A stretch of DNA of 64,000 nt from Saccharibacillus sp. CPCC 101409 (GTDB lineage: Bacteria > Bacillota > Bacilli > Paenibacillales > Paenibacillaceae): assembly GCF_030518235.1 (NCBI RefSeq), contig NZ_JAULSA010000001.1:186001-250000 (forward strand). Reading direction: 5' to 3'. A program made the translations under genes and the position numbers. The notes under the pieces are model-generated. The model saw only the letters and a list, made by a program, of their open reading frames with translations. It was not told where the DNA came from and did not search any database. Below are positions 1 to 8,485 of the stretch, in pieces; the stretch's first letter is position 1; each line of letters starts with the position of its first letter.

Positions 1-792
1 CTGCTCGTAAACGGATTGATGGACGAACAGGGTATCCGGCGCGATGCAGGTCTGGCCGGCATTGAGGAATTTACCCCAGACGATGTCCCTGACGGCTGCC
101 GGGGAAAATCCTGTTTCGTCCAGGATGCACGGGTTTTTCCCGCCGAGTTCCAGGATTACCGGCGTAAGCCGTTTGGCTGCCTGATCGGCCACAAGCTTCC
201 CCGTTTGCCCGCTGCCCGTGAAGAAAATCAAGTCGAAAGGGGCCGACGTCAGCAGGCCGGCGGTTTGTCCATCGCCCGTCACGACGTGCAATTGTTCGGG
301 AGGAAAGGCCCGATTGATGATTTTTTTCAGCAGTTCGGCCGACGCCGGCGCGTATTCGGACGGTTTGACGACGCAGGAGTTCCCGCCGGCGATCGCCCCG
401 ATCACAGGCATCAGCGTAAGCTGGACCGGATAATTCCACGAGCCGATAACCAGTACGCTTCCGTACGGATGCCTTTTTTTTCGAAGCGCTTCTACGTAAC
501 CCAATTTAAGATGCCGCGATTTCCGGGACCGGTTCCAGTTGGACAGGTGCCTGCACACATAATCGATTTCGTTCAACAGAACGGCGATCTCGGACGAAAA
601 AGATTCGAACGCCGGTTTGCCCAAGTCCGCATAAAGGGCGTCGGTCAATTCTTTTTCGCGCTCCAAAAGGATACTTTTCAGCTTTAAAAGCTGCTTTTTG
701 CGCATCTCGCTTGAAGGACTTCCTTTGGATAACAATTCTTCGCGCTGTCTTTCCGGTAAGGCTTGCAGAACATCCGCTTTATTGTCCGGCAT
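1..792 (-). CDS. Aldehyde dehydrogenase, ALDH3-like, C-terminus outside window; probable carotenoid aldehyde dehydrogenase
   Basis: This is an NAD(P)-dependent aldehyde dehydrogenase that would oxidise an aldehyde to a carboxylic acid. 264 codons are visible and the gene runs off the left edge. Visible landmarks are GSWNYP near the cofactor pocket, FTGSGQTGK, the catalytic Glu in LELGGKNPC and the catalytic Cys in NAGQTCIAPD. The start is an ATG 14 bases inside the end of the carotenoid oxidase gene, so the two are likely translationally coupled. In staphyloxanthin-type pathways an aldehyde dehydrogenase converts the product of CrtP (4,4'-diaponeurosporen-4-al) to the acid. The family call is firm; the carotenoid substrate is inferred only from the neighbour. 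Confidence 0.88.
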   Translation of the reverse strand, partial: MPDNKADVLQALPERQREELLSKGSPSSEMRKKQLLKLKSILLEREKELTDALYADLGKPAFESFSSEIAVLLNEIDYVCRHLSNWNRSRKSRHLKLGYVEALRKKRHPYGSVLVIGSWNYPVQLTLMPVIGAIAGGNSCVVKPSEYAPASAELLKKIINRAFPPEQLHVVTGDGQTAGLLTSAPFDLIFFTGSGQTGKLVADQAAKRLTPVILELGGKNPCILDETGFSPAAVRDIVWGKFLNAGQTCIAPDTLFVHQSVYEQ

Positions 793-2287
793 GGGAAAAA
801 TCCCTCTGAACGATTTTCTTGCTGACAAGCTGGCCGCTCAAAGTGACCATAGGCATTCCGCCTCCCGGGTTTACGGTTCCGCCCACGAAGTATAAATTGT
901 TATAGCGTTCACTTTGTTTCGGATGCTTGAAGCCTTTATTTTTTTTGCGGTTTGACAACGTTCCGTAGATCGCGCCCCGGTCGGAGCCGTACATCTTCTG
1001 GATATCTTCCGGCGTCCATACGTCTTTGGTCACAATATTGGCCCGCAGATCGTGCAGGCCCATTTTCTCCAATTTGATCAGGGTCCGCTCGGCAAATTGT
1101 TCGTACTCCTGCCGGGTAATCGGGTTCCGGTCCTGAATATAAGGAATATGAGGCAGCACTTTGATGTTCTCATGCCCTTCCGGAGCCTGCGAAGGATCGG
1201 TTTTATTGACGTTGACCAAATAAATAACCGGATCTTCCGGCAGTTTATGATCGTGGAAGATCGATTGCATCTGCTGCTTCATGTTTTCCGCGAAAAAGAA
1301 ATTATGATGGCGAAGCTGCGGATAGCTTTTTTTTACGCCCAGATGCATGACCAGGCCCGAGCTGGCCGGTTCGAATTTTTTCTTTAATTGTTCTACGAAA
1401 TGACGGTCTTCCTCCAGCAGCCGTTCGTAAACCGGGATGACTTCCATATTCGAAACGTAATAATCCGCGGTCAGCTTCGTTCCGTCTTCCAGAAGGGCTC
1501 CCGTAATTTCGCCGTTCTTTTTTTCAAGCTTGGCGATCGGGGTCCCGAGGTGGAACCGAACCCCTTCTTCCTCGGCCAGCTTCACCAGACCGTCCGCCAG
1601 CTTATTCAAACCGCCGGGTACGTACCAGACCCCCTGGTCGTGCTGCATGTAGATCATCATATTCAGAACGGCAGGCGCATCGTAAGGAGACGAACCCACG
1701 TACTTGATGAAATAGGACAGCATATCGCTGAACTGTTTGTTGCTGATCCGTTTGTCGATCGCCCGCCGGACGGTAGAAAACAAATCGAAGTTTTTCAAAG
1801 CGGCAAACAGGGTCGTATGTTTCATGATTTCTCTCGTTGTATCGACGCCGTGCGTAAAATAGGTTTTGTCCGTCATCTCGTAAAGCATCTTGGAATAGCG
1901 GAGCAAATCCTTGTATTCGCGCATGTCTTTTTCGTTCAGGGATTGGTTGTTCTCCTGCATGTCCTGCAAATCTTCGTACAAGTCTATGATGTTTCCGTCG
2001 GGGAAAAAGGAGCGCCATTGGTGATCCAGCTTCTCGATCGGAACGTAGTCTTTCATGGATTTGCCGCTGGCGGCAAACAAATCTTCGAAGACCCGGGGCA
2101 TCGTCAGAATGGACGGGCCCAGATCAAAACCGAAACCGTCCTGGTCCAGCCGGTTCAGCTTTCCTCCGATGTGATCGTTTTTCTCGTATAACGAGACACC
2201 GTATCCTGCCTGAGCCAGCGAAATCGCGGCCGACAGCCCTCCAAGTCCGCCTCCGATAACCAGTACGTTTTTGTTTGTCGTGTTCAC
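779..2287 (-). CDS. crtP: 4,4'-diaponeurosporene oxidase (CrtP/CrtNb-type carotenoid oxygenase)
   Basis: A 502-residue FAD-dependent amine-oxidase/phytoene-desaturase family enzyme. The N-terminus carries the dinucleotide-binding loop GGGLGGLSAA followed by an acidic strand end (LYEKNDHIGGK). DLGPSILTMP, YIKYVGSSPYDAPAVL-like and GGTVNPGGGMPMV blocks match what I remember of Staphylococcus CrtP rather than the desaturase CrtN. It would oxidise the terminal methyl of a C30 carotenoid to an aldehyde. The start is GTG, 11 bases after GGAAGGAG. It follows the esterase gene by 66 bp and overlaps the aldehyde dehydrogenase. The rest of a C30 pathway (crtM, crtN, crtQ) is not in the window. CrtN remains the alternative. 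Confidence 0.85.
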   Translation of the reverse strand: MNTTNKNVLVIGGGLGGLSAAISLAQAGYGVSLYEKNDHIGGKLNRLDQDGFGFDLGPSILTMPRVFEDLFAASGKSMKDYVPIEKLDHQWRSFFPDGNIIDLYEDLQDMQENNQSLNEKDMREYKDLLRYSKMLYEMTDKTYFTHGVDTTREIMKHTTLFAALKNFDLFSTVRRAIDKRISNKQFSDMLSYFIKYVGSSPYDAPAVLNMMIYMQHDQGVWYVPGGLNKLADGLVKLAEEEGVRFHLGTPIAKLEKKNGEITGALLEDGTKLTADYYVSNMEVIPVYERLLEEDRHFVEQLKKKFEPASSGLVMHLGVKKSYPQLRHHNFFFAENMKQQMQSIFHDHKLPEDPVIYLVNVNKTDPSQAPEGHENIKVLPHIPYIQDRNPITRQEYEQFAERTLIKLEKMGLHDLRANIVTKDVWTPEDIQKMYGSDRGAIYGTLSNRKKNKGFKHPKQSERYNNLYFVGGTVNPGGGMPMVTLSGQLVSKKIVQRDFSHAGQ

Positions 2288-2353
2288 TTGTCGGGTTTCT
2301 CCTTCCCATGAATCGAAAATGGCGTTCGTTTTTGTGCCGGGCCGGCATGGTTG

Positions 2354-3238
2354 TTACGTGATCGCGCACGCCGCTTCTCTGAGTGTGCGGGCAACCGTTT
2401 CCCAGGCTTCTTCCGCTTTTTCTTTCGGACCCAGGTGGCTAAAAGCGTGTTTGCAGTCTTTGAACACTATTGCCTGAACGGTTACCCCGGCTTCCCGCAA
2501 TTTCTCCGCGTAACGTTCCGCTTCCGGCCTGAACGCGTCCTGTTCCGCGATCAGGATAAGAGCGGGCGCCAACCGGCCGCTGACCGCCGCGTACACGGGA
2601 GAAGCGAGCGAGTTCTCCGCCTGGCCTTTGCCGGGCACGTAACACAGGTTCAGGAAATGGGCGGCTTGCGGATACCGGGCGCGCCACATGTCCGTTTCCG
2701 GTTTGTTCGAATGCGGCGTGGCAAAATCCAGCATCGGACAGTTCAGCATCTGGAGCAGCGGCTGATCTTCTCCTTTTTCTTCCAGATAGAGACAAAGAGC
2801 GGCAGCCAGATTCGCGCCGGAGCTTTGTCCGCCGATCATGATCCGCTGCGCATCGAGATTCAAGTTGTCGGCATTTTTCTTGATCCAACCCCAGATTTCA
2901 TACAGCTGTTCGATCGGTTTTGGAAAAGGATACTCCGGCGCTTTGGCGTACTCGACGTTAACGACGACGCATCCTGCCCGGTTGGCCAGGTAGCGGCAGT
3001 ACGGATCGTCCATCTCTTTTTCGTGCATGATAAACGCCCCGCCGTGCAGGTTCATATACACCGGGAGCTTTTGCTGCGCGGCTTCCAAAGGATAGTAGAG
3101 GGAAATATCCGTAAGTTTTACGGATGTTTCGACGGTCGTTTCTTTTTTCTCTTTCACCGGCTCGAAGGGGAGCATAGGCGTTTTTTTGGCCCGATTGGGC
3201 AGGAGACGCAGAACCTTTGCCGCCATAAGGGTGAACAA
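2354..3238 (-). CDS. Alpha/beta hydrolase, HSL-family esterase
   Basis: A 294-residue hormone-sensitive-lipase type carboxylesterase. It has the oxyanion-hole motif NLHGGAF, the nucleophile elbow GGQSSGAN, an Asp in EQDAF and a catalytic His in CKHAFSH near the C-terminus, so the catalytic triad looks complete. The start is probably TTG at 3238, because a GAGG lies 8 bases upstream; the in-frame ATG four codons later has no clear ribosome site. It is the first gene of a minus-strand run leading into crtP and the aldehyde dehydrogenase. It could act on an acylated or glycosylated carotenoid, but the sequence does not show the substrate. Confidence 0.83.
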   Translation of the reverse strand: MFTLMAAKVLRLLPNRAKKTPMLPFEPVKEKKETTVETSVKLTDISLYYPLEAAQQKLPVYMNLHGGAFIMHEKEMDDPYCRYLANRAGCVVVNVEYAKAPEYPFPKPIEQLYEIWGWIKKNADNLNLDAQRIMIGGQSSGANLAAALCLYLEEKGEDQPLLQMLNCPMLDFATPHSNKPETDMWRARYPQAAHFLNLCYVPGKGQAENSLASPVYAAVSGRLAPALILIAEQDAFRPEAERYAEKLREAGVTVQAIVFKDCKHAFSHLGPKEKAEEAWETVARTLREAACAIT

Positions 3239-3351
3239 TAGGATAACCTCGCTTTTTTGACCGTTTCGCTTGCATAAAGTCTATGTACACTCCCGCAATA
3301 ATTATAGTTACCCGAAAAAGAAAGCGGCGGATGCATAACTTGATAACTTCC

Positions 3352-3394
3352 GTAAAAAAACAAGCGTCCCCTTTTGCGGGAGACGCTTGTTTGT
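3352..3394 (-). terminator. Intrinsic terminator of the SLH protein gene
   Basis: On the minus strand, a stem ACAAGCGTC...GACGCTTGT with a short loop is followed by seven T. It lies about 20 bp after the stop codon of the SLH gene. Confidence 0.85.
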
Positions 3395-3415
3395 GCCTTG
3401 CATCGAGGTCGAAGA

Positions 3416-5920
3416 TTAATCGACCGGGGACGAGTGGTCGAGCGAAGCGGCCATGATGTCGCCGTACGCCGAAGCGGAAGACGGAACGTCGCTCCACGTT
3501 ACCGGCAGTTCCGGCGCGGACGGACGCTGGGTCAGCCGGTTGATCAAGACGACGGTCTCGGCTCGCGTCAGCGGCTGGTCCGGACGGAAAGTTCCGTTCG
3601 AGTAGCCGCTGAGCACACCTTGCGAAGCGGCGGCGGCAATCGCCCGGGAAGCCCAGTGACCGTTTACGTCGCTGAACGACGAAGCGGTACTGGCAGCAGG
3701 CGTCCACTGGTAAACGTTCATCAGGATCTGAGCCATTTCCGCCCGGGTTACGGCCCGGTCGGGTTCGAAACGCGTACTGCTTGTTCCGCGCATCCAGCCT
3801 TGTTCGACGGCTGCCAGGATATCGGCGCGCGCCCATTTGCCGAGCGATACATCGTTGAAGACGACGGCGCTATCGACAACATCTTTTTTCTGCATCGTGC
3901 GGTTCAAGATCGCGGCCAGCTCGGCGCGGCTGACGCTGCGCTGCGGCTGGAACGTGCCGTCCGGATATCCGCGCATATAAGCGGTATACGGCCGGGTGTT
4001 CGGGTCCATCGCAAAGCTGTACTCGGCGATCGTCTGCCCGACGTGGATATTGCCGTCCCGAATGTAGCTGTCGGGATCGAACGTCGCGCTTGTCGTCGAT
4101 TTGCGGCTGTCGAACGGCTGGTAGCCTTCTTTTTCCGCCAGGATGTAGTAGTCGCCTTCCGGGAATACCATCCAGCCGTACTGACCCTGCGCGTTGCTGT
4201 TCTGCGGATCGGCGTTCTGGTTCGGCGCGAAATCCGGCAGGGCGGGCAGAACGACCGGCGTGTTCGGCGTGCGGCCTTTGGCGCGGTTGTTGGCCGTATC
4301 GGCCCAGTACAGCGTCGCTTTGACGCCCGGAATCGGCCTGCCGGTCGCGGAGTCGGTAATGACGCCGTACGGGTCGATCAGCTCGGCGTTAAGCGTTGCG
4401 TTGCCGGCGGCATCGACGGTCAGCGTGGCCGGAGGACCGGCCAGACGCTCGCCGCTCGGGGCGACGACGTTGAGCGCCAGGCGGTACGTGCCGCTCGGCA
4501 GCGAAGCCGGGATATTGATCGTGCCATTGGGCAGCAGCGTCAGTTCGGGCACGCCGGCGACCGGCTGTCCGTTCGCGCTGTACAGCACGCCGCGCAGCGG
4601 CAGGTCGGTCCCGATATCGCGGGTGATCGGCGCGGCGGCGGTCTGTCCGCTGTTCGGGTTGGTGACGATCACCTGGACGCTGCGGGTGGCCGGCGCCGGT
4701 GTCGTTGGCGTCGGTGTCGGAGTCACGGGCGTCGTTGTGCCGGGATCGGGATTAGGGTTTGGATTCGGTGTTACCGTCGTGTCCGTAACCGTGACGACGG
4801 CTTTGGCGGTCAGGTTGTTCGGGTTCAGATATCCGCATCCGCCCCGTTCCCGCTTGATCGAGCTGCCTGCGCCGTATAAAGGCTGGCGGGCAAAACTCAA
4901 TTGTTGGACCAGACAGCCTAAACTGCCTTCGAACGTATACGTGCCAGCGGCTCCGTTGAACTCAGGAGTTCCCGTATCCCACTTTTTGACTGGAATATCG
5001 GCCGTCTTGCCGTTGCTGAACGATCCGACTACGCTGCTGGGAAGCTTGTTCTGCGCATCCGATAATGTGGAACCGGTCGGCAGAGTGAAAGACGGAATTG
5101 ACTTGAGCGAGTCCAGATTGGGTTCTTCGATGTAAATCCCTAAATATTTTTCTCTCAAACTGGCAGGATAAGTCGGTTCGAAAATCAGATAGGGATCTTT
5201 CGGATCGAGCATTGCCGTTCCCGGAAAGCTCTTATATCCGCCGATATCGCTGTAAGTCCAACCAGCGGGGTAGGACGGGTACGGAGGGATTTCGAAGTTA
5301 GATTTGTCCCATATGATCGGCAGCTTGTAAGCAGTAGCATTAAAGTCGTACGAAATATAGGCATCCACCGTCGAAGGCCAGGTAAAGCTGTTTACGGTTG
5401 TACCGTTAGGCTTTGTCAGACTTTCCGGCGATGAAACGTTTATGATATATCCGTAGGTTTTGAACGTTTTGGGTCCTACGTATTGCGTAGGTTCGCCATC
5501 AGGAGTGAAAAAAGTGTAATATTCATACTCGGTATACGGCTTTAAGCCGGTAAGGTTATAAAAGAATTTGCCCGGTGTAGTGGATGGAATTGTTGAAAAA
5601 GGTCCTTGGTATCCGGTGGGCGGAGGAGAAGGCGAAACACTCGTTTTTTCTCGATAATAAAAGCCTACTTCATCGTCGGGAGACATTTGAATGAAGATTT
5701 CGCCGCGAAGAATCGCCGTAGTATCGGTCGTTTCGGATCTGTCCACATCGGAAAGTGTCAAGGCCGGCTCGGCATGTGCGGAAGGCACGAACCCGTTCAA
5801 CCCCAGAGACAGCAGCAGAACGAAAAAGAGCGGAAAGCAGGCCAATCGTTTGATTTTAATAACATTCGCCCCCTGTAAATAATAGAATGTTCTTCGTGTT
5901 GAATTGCTTAATGCATACAT
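3416..5920 (-). CDS. Secreted surface protein with C-terminal SLH domains
   Basis: Up to 834 residues. A signal peptide (KIKRLACFPLFFVLLLS, cleavage near SAHA/EPA) begins about 30 residues in. The N-terminal ~30 residues after the ATG at 5920 may therefore be untranslated: a better-placed AGGGGG precedes a non-ATG codon near 5863. Residues ~55-400 look like beta-sandwich (fibronectin/Ig-like) domains. A Pro/Thr-rich linker follows near residue 400, then carboxypeptidase-regulatory-like beta domains. Three SLH repeats fill roughly residues 655-820 (GYPDGTFQPQ, STRFEPDRAVTRAEM, GYSNGTFRPDQPLTRAE). SLH domains anchor proteins to pyruvylated wall polymer. It is a single-gene unit with its own terminator. 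The ligand is unknown. Confidence 0.87.
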   Translation of the reverse strand: MYALSNSTRRTFYYLQGANVIKIKRLACFPLFFVLLLSLGLNGFVPSAHAEPALTLSDVDRSETTDTTAILRGEIFIQMSPDDEVGFYYREKTSVSPSPPPTGYQGPFSTIPSTTPGKFFYNLTGLKPYTEYEYYTFFTPDGEPTQYVGPKTFKTYGYIINVSSPESLTKPNGTTVNSFTWPSTVDAYISYDFNATAYKLPIIWDKSNFEIPPYPSYPAGWTYSDIGGYKSFPGTAMLDPKDPYLIFEPTYPASLREKYLGIYIEEPNLDSLKSIPSFTLPTGSTLSDAQNKLPSSVVGSFSNGKTADIPVKKWDTGTPEFNGAAGTYTFEGSLGCLVQQLSFARQPLYGAGSSIKRERGGCGYLNPNNLTAKAVVTVTDTTVTPNPNPNPDPGTTTPVTPTPTPTTPAPATRSVQVIVTNPNSGQTAAAPITRDIGTDLPLRGVLYSANGQPVAGVPELTLLPNGTINIPASLPSGTYRLALNVVAPSGERLAGPPATLTVDAAGNATLNAELIDPYGVITDSATGRPIPGVKATLYWADTANNRAKGRTPNTPVVLPALPDFAPNQNADPQNSNAQGQYGWMVFPEGDYYILAEKEGYQPFDSRKSTTSATFDPDSYIRDGNIHVGQTIAEYSFAMDPNTRPYTAYMRGYPDGTFQPQRSVSRAELAAILNRTMQKKDVVDSAVVFNDVSLGKWARADILAAVEQGWMRGTSSTRFEPDRAVTRAEMAQILMNVYQWTPAASTASSFSDVNGHWASRAIAAAASQGVLSGYSNGTFRPDQPLTRAETVVLINRLTQRPSAPELPVTWSDVPSSASAYGDIMAASLDHSSPVD

Positions 5921-6036
5921 ACCCAGTCCAAAGGACTAAAAACCTTAATATGTAAAAAATGAATCGAAATTGTTAGTATGTTTGAATTGGACGAATTGAA
6001 TGAAAGAGGAGAGCAGAATTGCATAAACATAGAAAC

Positions 6037-6063
6037 AAAAAAACCGCCTTCGAAAAGGCGGCT
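6037..6063 (-). terminator. Intrinsic terminator after mqnD
   Basis: The minus-strand stem GCCGCCTT-TTCG-AAGGCGGT is followed by a T run. It lies 50 bp downstream of the mqnD stop. Confidence 0.87.
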
Positions 6064-6112
6064 CAAATATTCGAAATAAGCGACTTTTAATAATTGGCGG
6101 TTTTTAAATAAA

Positions 6113-6946
6113 TCATCGTCCCAGCAGCTTCTCGTCGAACTCCGGCACCAGGCCTTCCTTCGCCGCGCGGACAAGCAAAGAACGGATCGCGGCGTATCCG
6201 TCTTCGCCGAGGTCGGCGGTGAATTCGTTGACGTAGAGCGCGATATGCGAATCGGCGACCGACGAATCCATTTCCTGGGCGTGTTCGAGCACATAGCCTC
6301 GGGATTCTTCGGGGTGCTTCCAGGCGTATTCGACGGATTCTTTGATCCACTTCGTCAGCGGCGCGGGATCGACGACGCCGCGCTTGGCGATAATCGCGCC
6401 GAGCGGGATCGGCAGGCCGGTGTCGGATTCCCACCAGTCGCCCATATCGGCCAGCTTGTGCAGGCCGTAGTTCCGGTAGGTGAAGCGCGCCTCGTGGATC
6501 ACGAGGCCGGCGTCGATCTCGCCGCTCTGCACGGCGGGCATGATCTTGTCGAACGGCATGACGACGACTTCGCCGATGCCGCCGGGAATGGTCTGCGCCG
6601 CCCACAGGCGAAACAGCAGGTACGCGGTCGAACGCTCGCTCGGCACGGCGATGCGCCTGCCGGACAGTTCTGCCGGCGAAGCGGCGTCTTTCGTCAGCAC
6701 GAGCGGTCCGCAGCCGCGGCCCAGCGCGCCGCCGCACGGCAGCAGCGCGTAGTCTTTGAGCACCCAGGGCAGCGCGGCGTAGGAGATCTTCATGACTTCC
6801 GGTCCTTCGCCGCCGGCCGCCCAGTTATTGGTGATATCGATATCGGCATAGGTGACTTCGAATTCCGGAGCGCCTTCGATCCGGCCGTGAGTCAGGGCGT
6901 GGAACACGAATGTATCGTTGGGGCAGGGGGAAAATGCGATCTTCAA
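6113..6946 (-). CDS. mqnD: 1,4-dihydroxy-6-naphthoate synthase
   Basis: A 277-residue periplasmic-binding-fold enzyme of the futalosine route to menaquinone. It converts cyclic dehypoxanthine futalosine to 1,4-dihydroxy-6-naphthoate in the cytoplasm. The N-terminus FSPCPNDTFVFHAL, the DIDITNNWA stretch and LPCGGALGRGCGP are typical of MqnD. The start is TTG at 6946: GGAGGTG sits 8 bases upstream inside mqnB, and the TTGA overlaps the mqnB stop. The two genes thus form a coupled operon closed by a terminator at 6037-6063. Other mqn genes are not in the window. Confidence 0.93.
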   Translation of the reverse strand: MKIAFSPCPNDTFVFHALTHGRIEGAPEFEVTYADIDITNNWAAGGEGPEVMKISYAALPWVLKDYALLPCGGALGRGCGPLVLTKDAASPAELSGRRIAVPSERSTAYLLFRLWAAQTIPGGIGEVVVMPFDKIMPAVQSGEIDAGLVIHEARFTYRNYGLHKLADMGDWWESDTGLPIPLGAIIAKRGVVDPAPLTKWIKESVEYAWKHPEESRGYVLEHAQEMDSSVADSHIALYVNEFTADLGEDGYAAIRSLLVRAAKEGLVPEFDEKLLGR

Positions 6947-7644
6947 GCGTAAAACACCTCCGGTAAAATTGAACTTGCGCGGCGAAGCGCGCCCAGCGCT
7001 TCGCCGATCTTCCAGGCGCCGCGGTCGCGCGGGCCGACCGCGTTCGAGATCCCGCGCAGTTCCAGCGCGGGCAGACCGAACTGCCGGGCGGCTTCCGCCA
7101 CGCCGAAGCCTTCCATGCCTTCGGCCGCCGCGCCGGGCACGCGGGCGGCCAGCGCCTGCGCGCCGGCAAGCGTGCCGGTCGTCGTCGCGACCGTCAGCAC
7201 CGGCGCAAGCCGCGCGTCCAGCCCGGCGCTTGTCAGCGCGCCGGCCAGGCGGGCCGAAACTTCGTCTTCGGCCGGAACGACCGACGAGCCGAAGCCCAGC
7301 TCGTCCACGGAAATAAAGCCGTCCGGGCTGTCCGAGCCCAGGTCGGCCGCAACCATGCGGCTCGCGACGACGAGCGAGCCGATCTCCGCTTCGCCGGCGA
7401 AGCCTCCGGCGATGCCGGCGCTCAGCACGCGGCCGTAGCCGCCGCGCGCAAGCCGGGCGGCGGTGCCCGCCGCGGCCGCCGCCGCGCCTACGCCGGCGGC
7501 GATCACGTCGAAGCGCGAATCGCCGGCGAGACCGGCGAGCACCGCTTCGCGTTCCGCTTCGACGGCGGTAACGATCAAAGTCCGGACTTCGCCGGCGTTT
7601 CCGGCAAAGCCGGAGTCCTGCACAGATTCAAGCGGCTGGTACAT
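6943..7644 (-). CDS. mqnB: Futalosine hydrolase
   Basis: A 233-residue nucleoside-phosphorylase-fold hydrolase that removes hypoxanthine from futalosine, the step before the MqnC cyclisation and two steps before MqnD. Landmarks are the GVGAAAAA loop, SAGIAGGF, the MEGFGVAEAA segment carrying the purine-binding Glu, and RGISNAVGPRDR. The ATG at 7644 has AAGGAG 8 bases upstream. The N-terminal ~20 residues are unusually long for the family. It is first in the operon with mqnD and diverges from mug. MTA/SAH nucleosidase is the alternative family, but the MqnD partner settles the call. Confidence 0.92.
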   Translation of the reverse strand: MYQPLESVQDSGFAGNAGEVRTLIVTAVEAEREAVLAGLAGDSRFDVIAAGVGAAAAAAGTAARLARGGYGRVLSAGIAGGFAGEAEIGSLVVASRMVAADLGSDSPDGFISVDELGFGSSVVPAEDEVSARLAGALTSAGLDARLAPVLTVATTTGTLAGAQALAARVPGAAAEGMEGFGVAEAARQFGLPALELRGISNAVGPRDRGAWKIGEALGALRRASSILPEVFYA

Positions 7645-7700
7645 CCGATCGACTCCTTGTATGATAAATAAGTTAGACGCATTTTAAACAACCTGTTGCC

Positions 7701-7743
7701 TTTAGCGTTGACAAGGTACTATCCCTATAACGTTACCGCTAAA
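7701..7743. promoter_or_regulatory. Inverted repeat between divergent mqnB and mug
   Basis: TTTAGCG at 7701-7707 is mirrored by CGCTAAA at 7737-7743 with 29 bases between. A TTGACA lies inside it, but no well-spaced -10 box follows. It may be an operator or a transcript hairpin in the divergent promoter region. Confidence 0.3.
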
Positions 7744-7805
7744 AACCGGGCGTGTAAAGCGAGGCGCCCTACAAAAAAAGAAAGCGGGAAAGGAGCTGAA
7801 GCGCC

Positions 7806-8324
7806 GTGCCGGAAATCGACGACCATCTGGATTACGGGCTGTCCATTCTGTTTATCGGCTTCAATCCGAGCCTGCGCTCGGGCGAGACCGGGCATCATTA
7901 CGCCAATCCGCGCAACAACTTCTGGCGTCTGCTCGAAGAATCGGGCATCACGCCGAGGCGCTATGCGCCGCAGGAAGACGGCGAGCTGCTGAAGCTCGGA
8001 TACGGATTTACCAATATCGTCGCTCGTCCGACACGCGGCGTGGAGGATATCGCGCGGGAAGAATATCGCGAAGGCCGGAAGATTCTGCGCCGGAAGCTGA
8101 CGGAGTACCGGCCGCGCGTCGCCTGCTACGTGGGCAAAGGCGTATACACCGAATTTACCGGAAACAAAAAGGCGGACTGGGGACTCCAGCCGGAATCGGC
8201 GGTCGACGGCGTCGTCGATTTCGTCGCGCCTTCGTCCAGCGGACTTGTCCGGATGCCGATGCGGGATATCGTTTCCATTTATACGCAGCTGCGGTTTTTC
8301 GTCGAAGACGAACTGGCCGACTGA
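7806..8324 (+). CDS. mug: Mismatch-specific uracil/thymine-DNA glycosylase (Mug family)
   Basis: A 172-residue single-domain DNA glycosylase that removes uracil or thymine mispaired with guanine. The catalytic-region motif is GFNPSLRS, where Asn positions the water, followed by NPRNNFWRLL. The second active-site block is APSSSGLVRMP, corresponding to the NPSG/SPS loop that pushes the base out. GKGVYTEF fits the central strand. Length is normal for Mug. The start is GTG, preceded by AAGGAG. It diverges from mqnB and has no obvious operon partner; the next gene begins 161 bp downstream with its own possible promoter. Confidence 0.9.
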   Translation: MPEIDDHLDYGLSILFIGFNPSLRSGETGHHYANPRNNFWRLLEESGITPRRYAPQEDGELLKLGYGFTNIVARPTRGVEDIAREEYREGRKILRRKLTEYRPRVACYVGKGVYTEFTGNKKADWGLQPESAVDGVVDFVAPSSSGLVRMPMRDIVSIYTQLRFFVEDELAD

Positions 8325-8366
8325 GGACGGAACCGGCCGCAAGAGCGATATTTTTTGCCAAACGAC

Positions 8367-8397
8367 TGTAAAAACGGGAGACAGCGACCGATATAAT
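8367..8397 (+). promoter_or_regulatory. Possible promoter of the MHYT-GGDEF-EAL gene
   Basis: A perfect TATAAT at 8392-8397 has TGTAAA 19 bases upstream, which is longer than ideal. It lies 90 bp before the start codon. Confidence 0.33.
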
Positions 8398-8485
8398 CTT
8401 TATAATAAAAATTGCTCACAATCTAAATTCATAAAATGGAAATAAGGCGTTGCTCTAAACGTCATAGCCCAAAGGGAGTAAAACG

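Noticed and set aside
3240..3350. SigB- or SigA-type promoter for the esterase-crtP operon
   Set aside because: TATAAT is present, but no -35 of either class lies at an acceptable distance.
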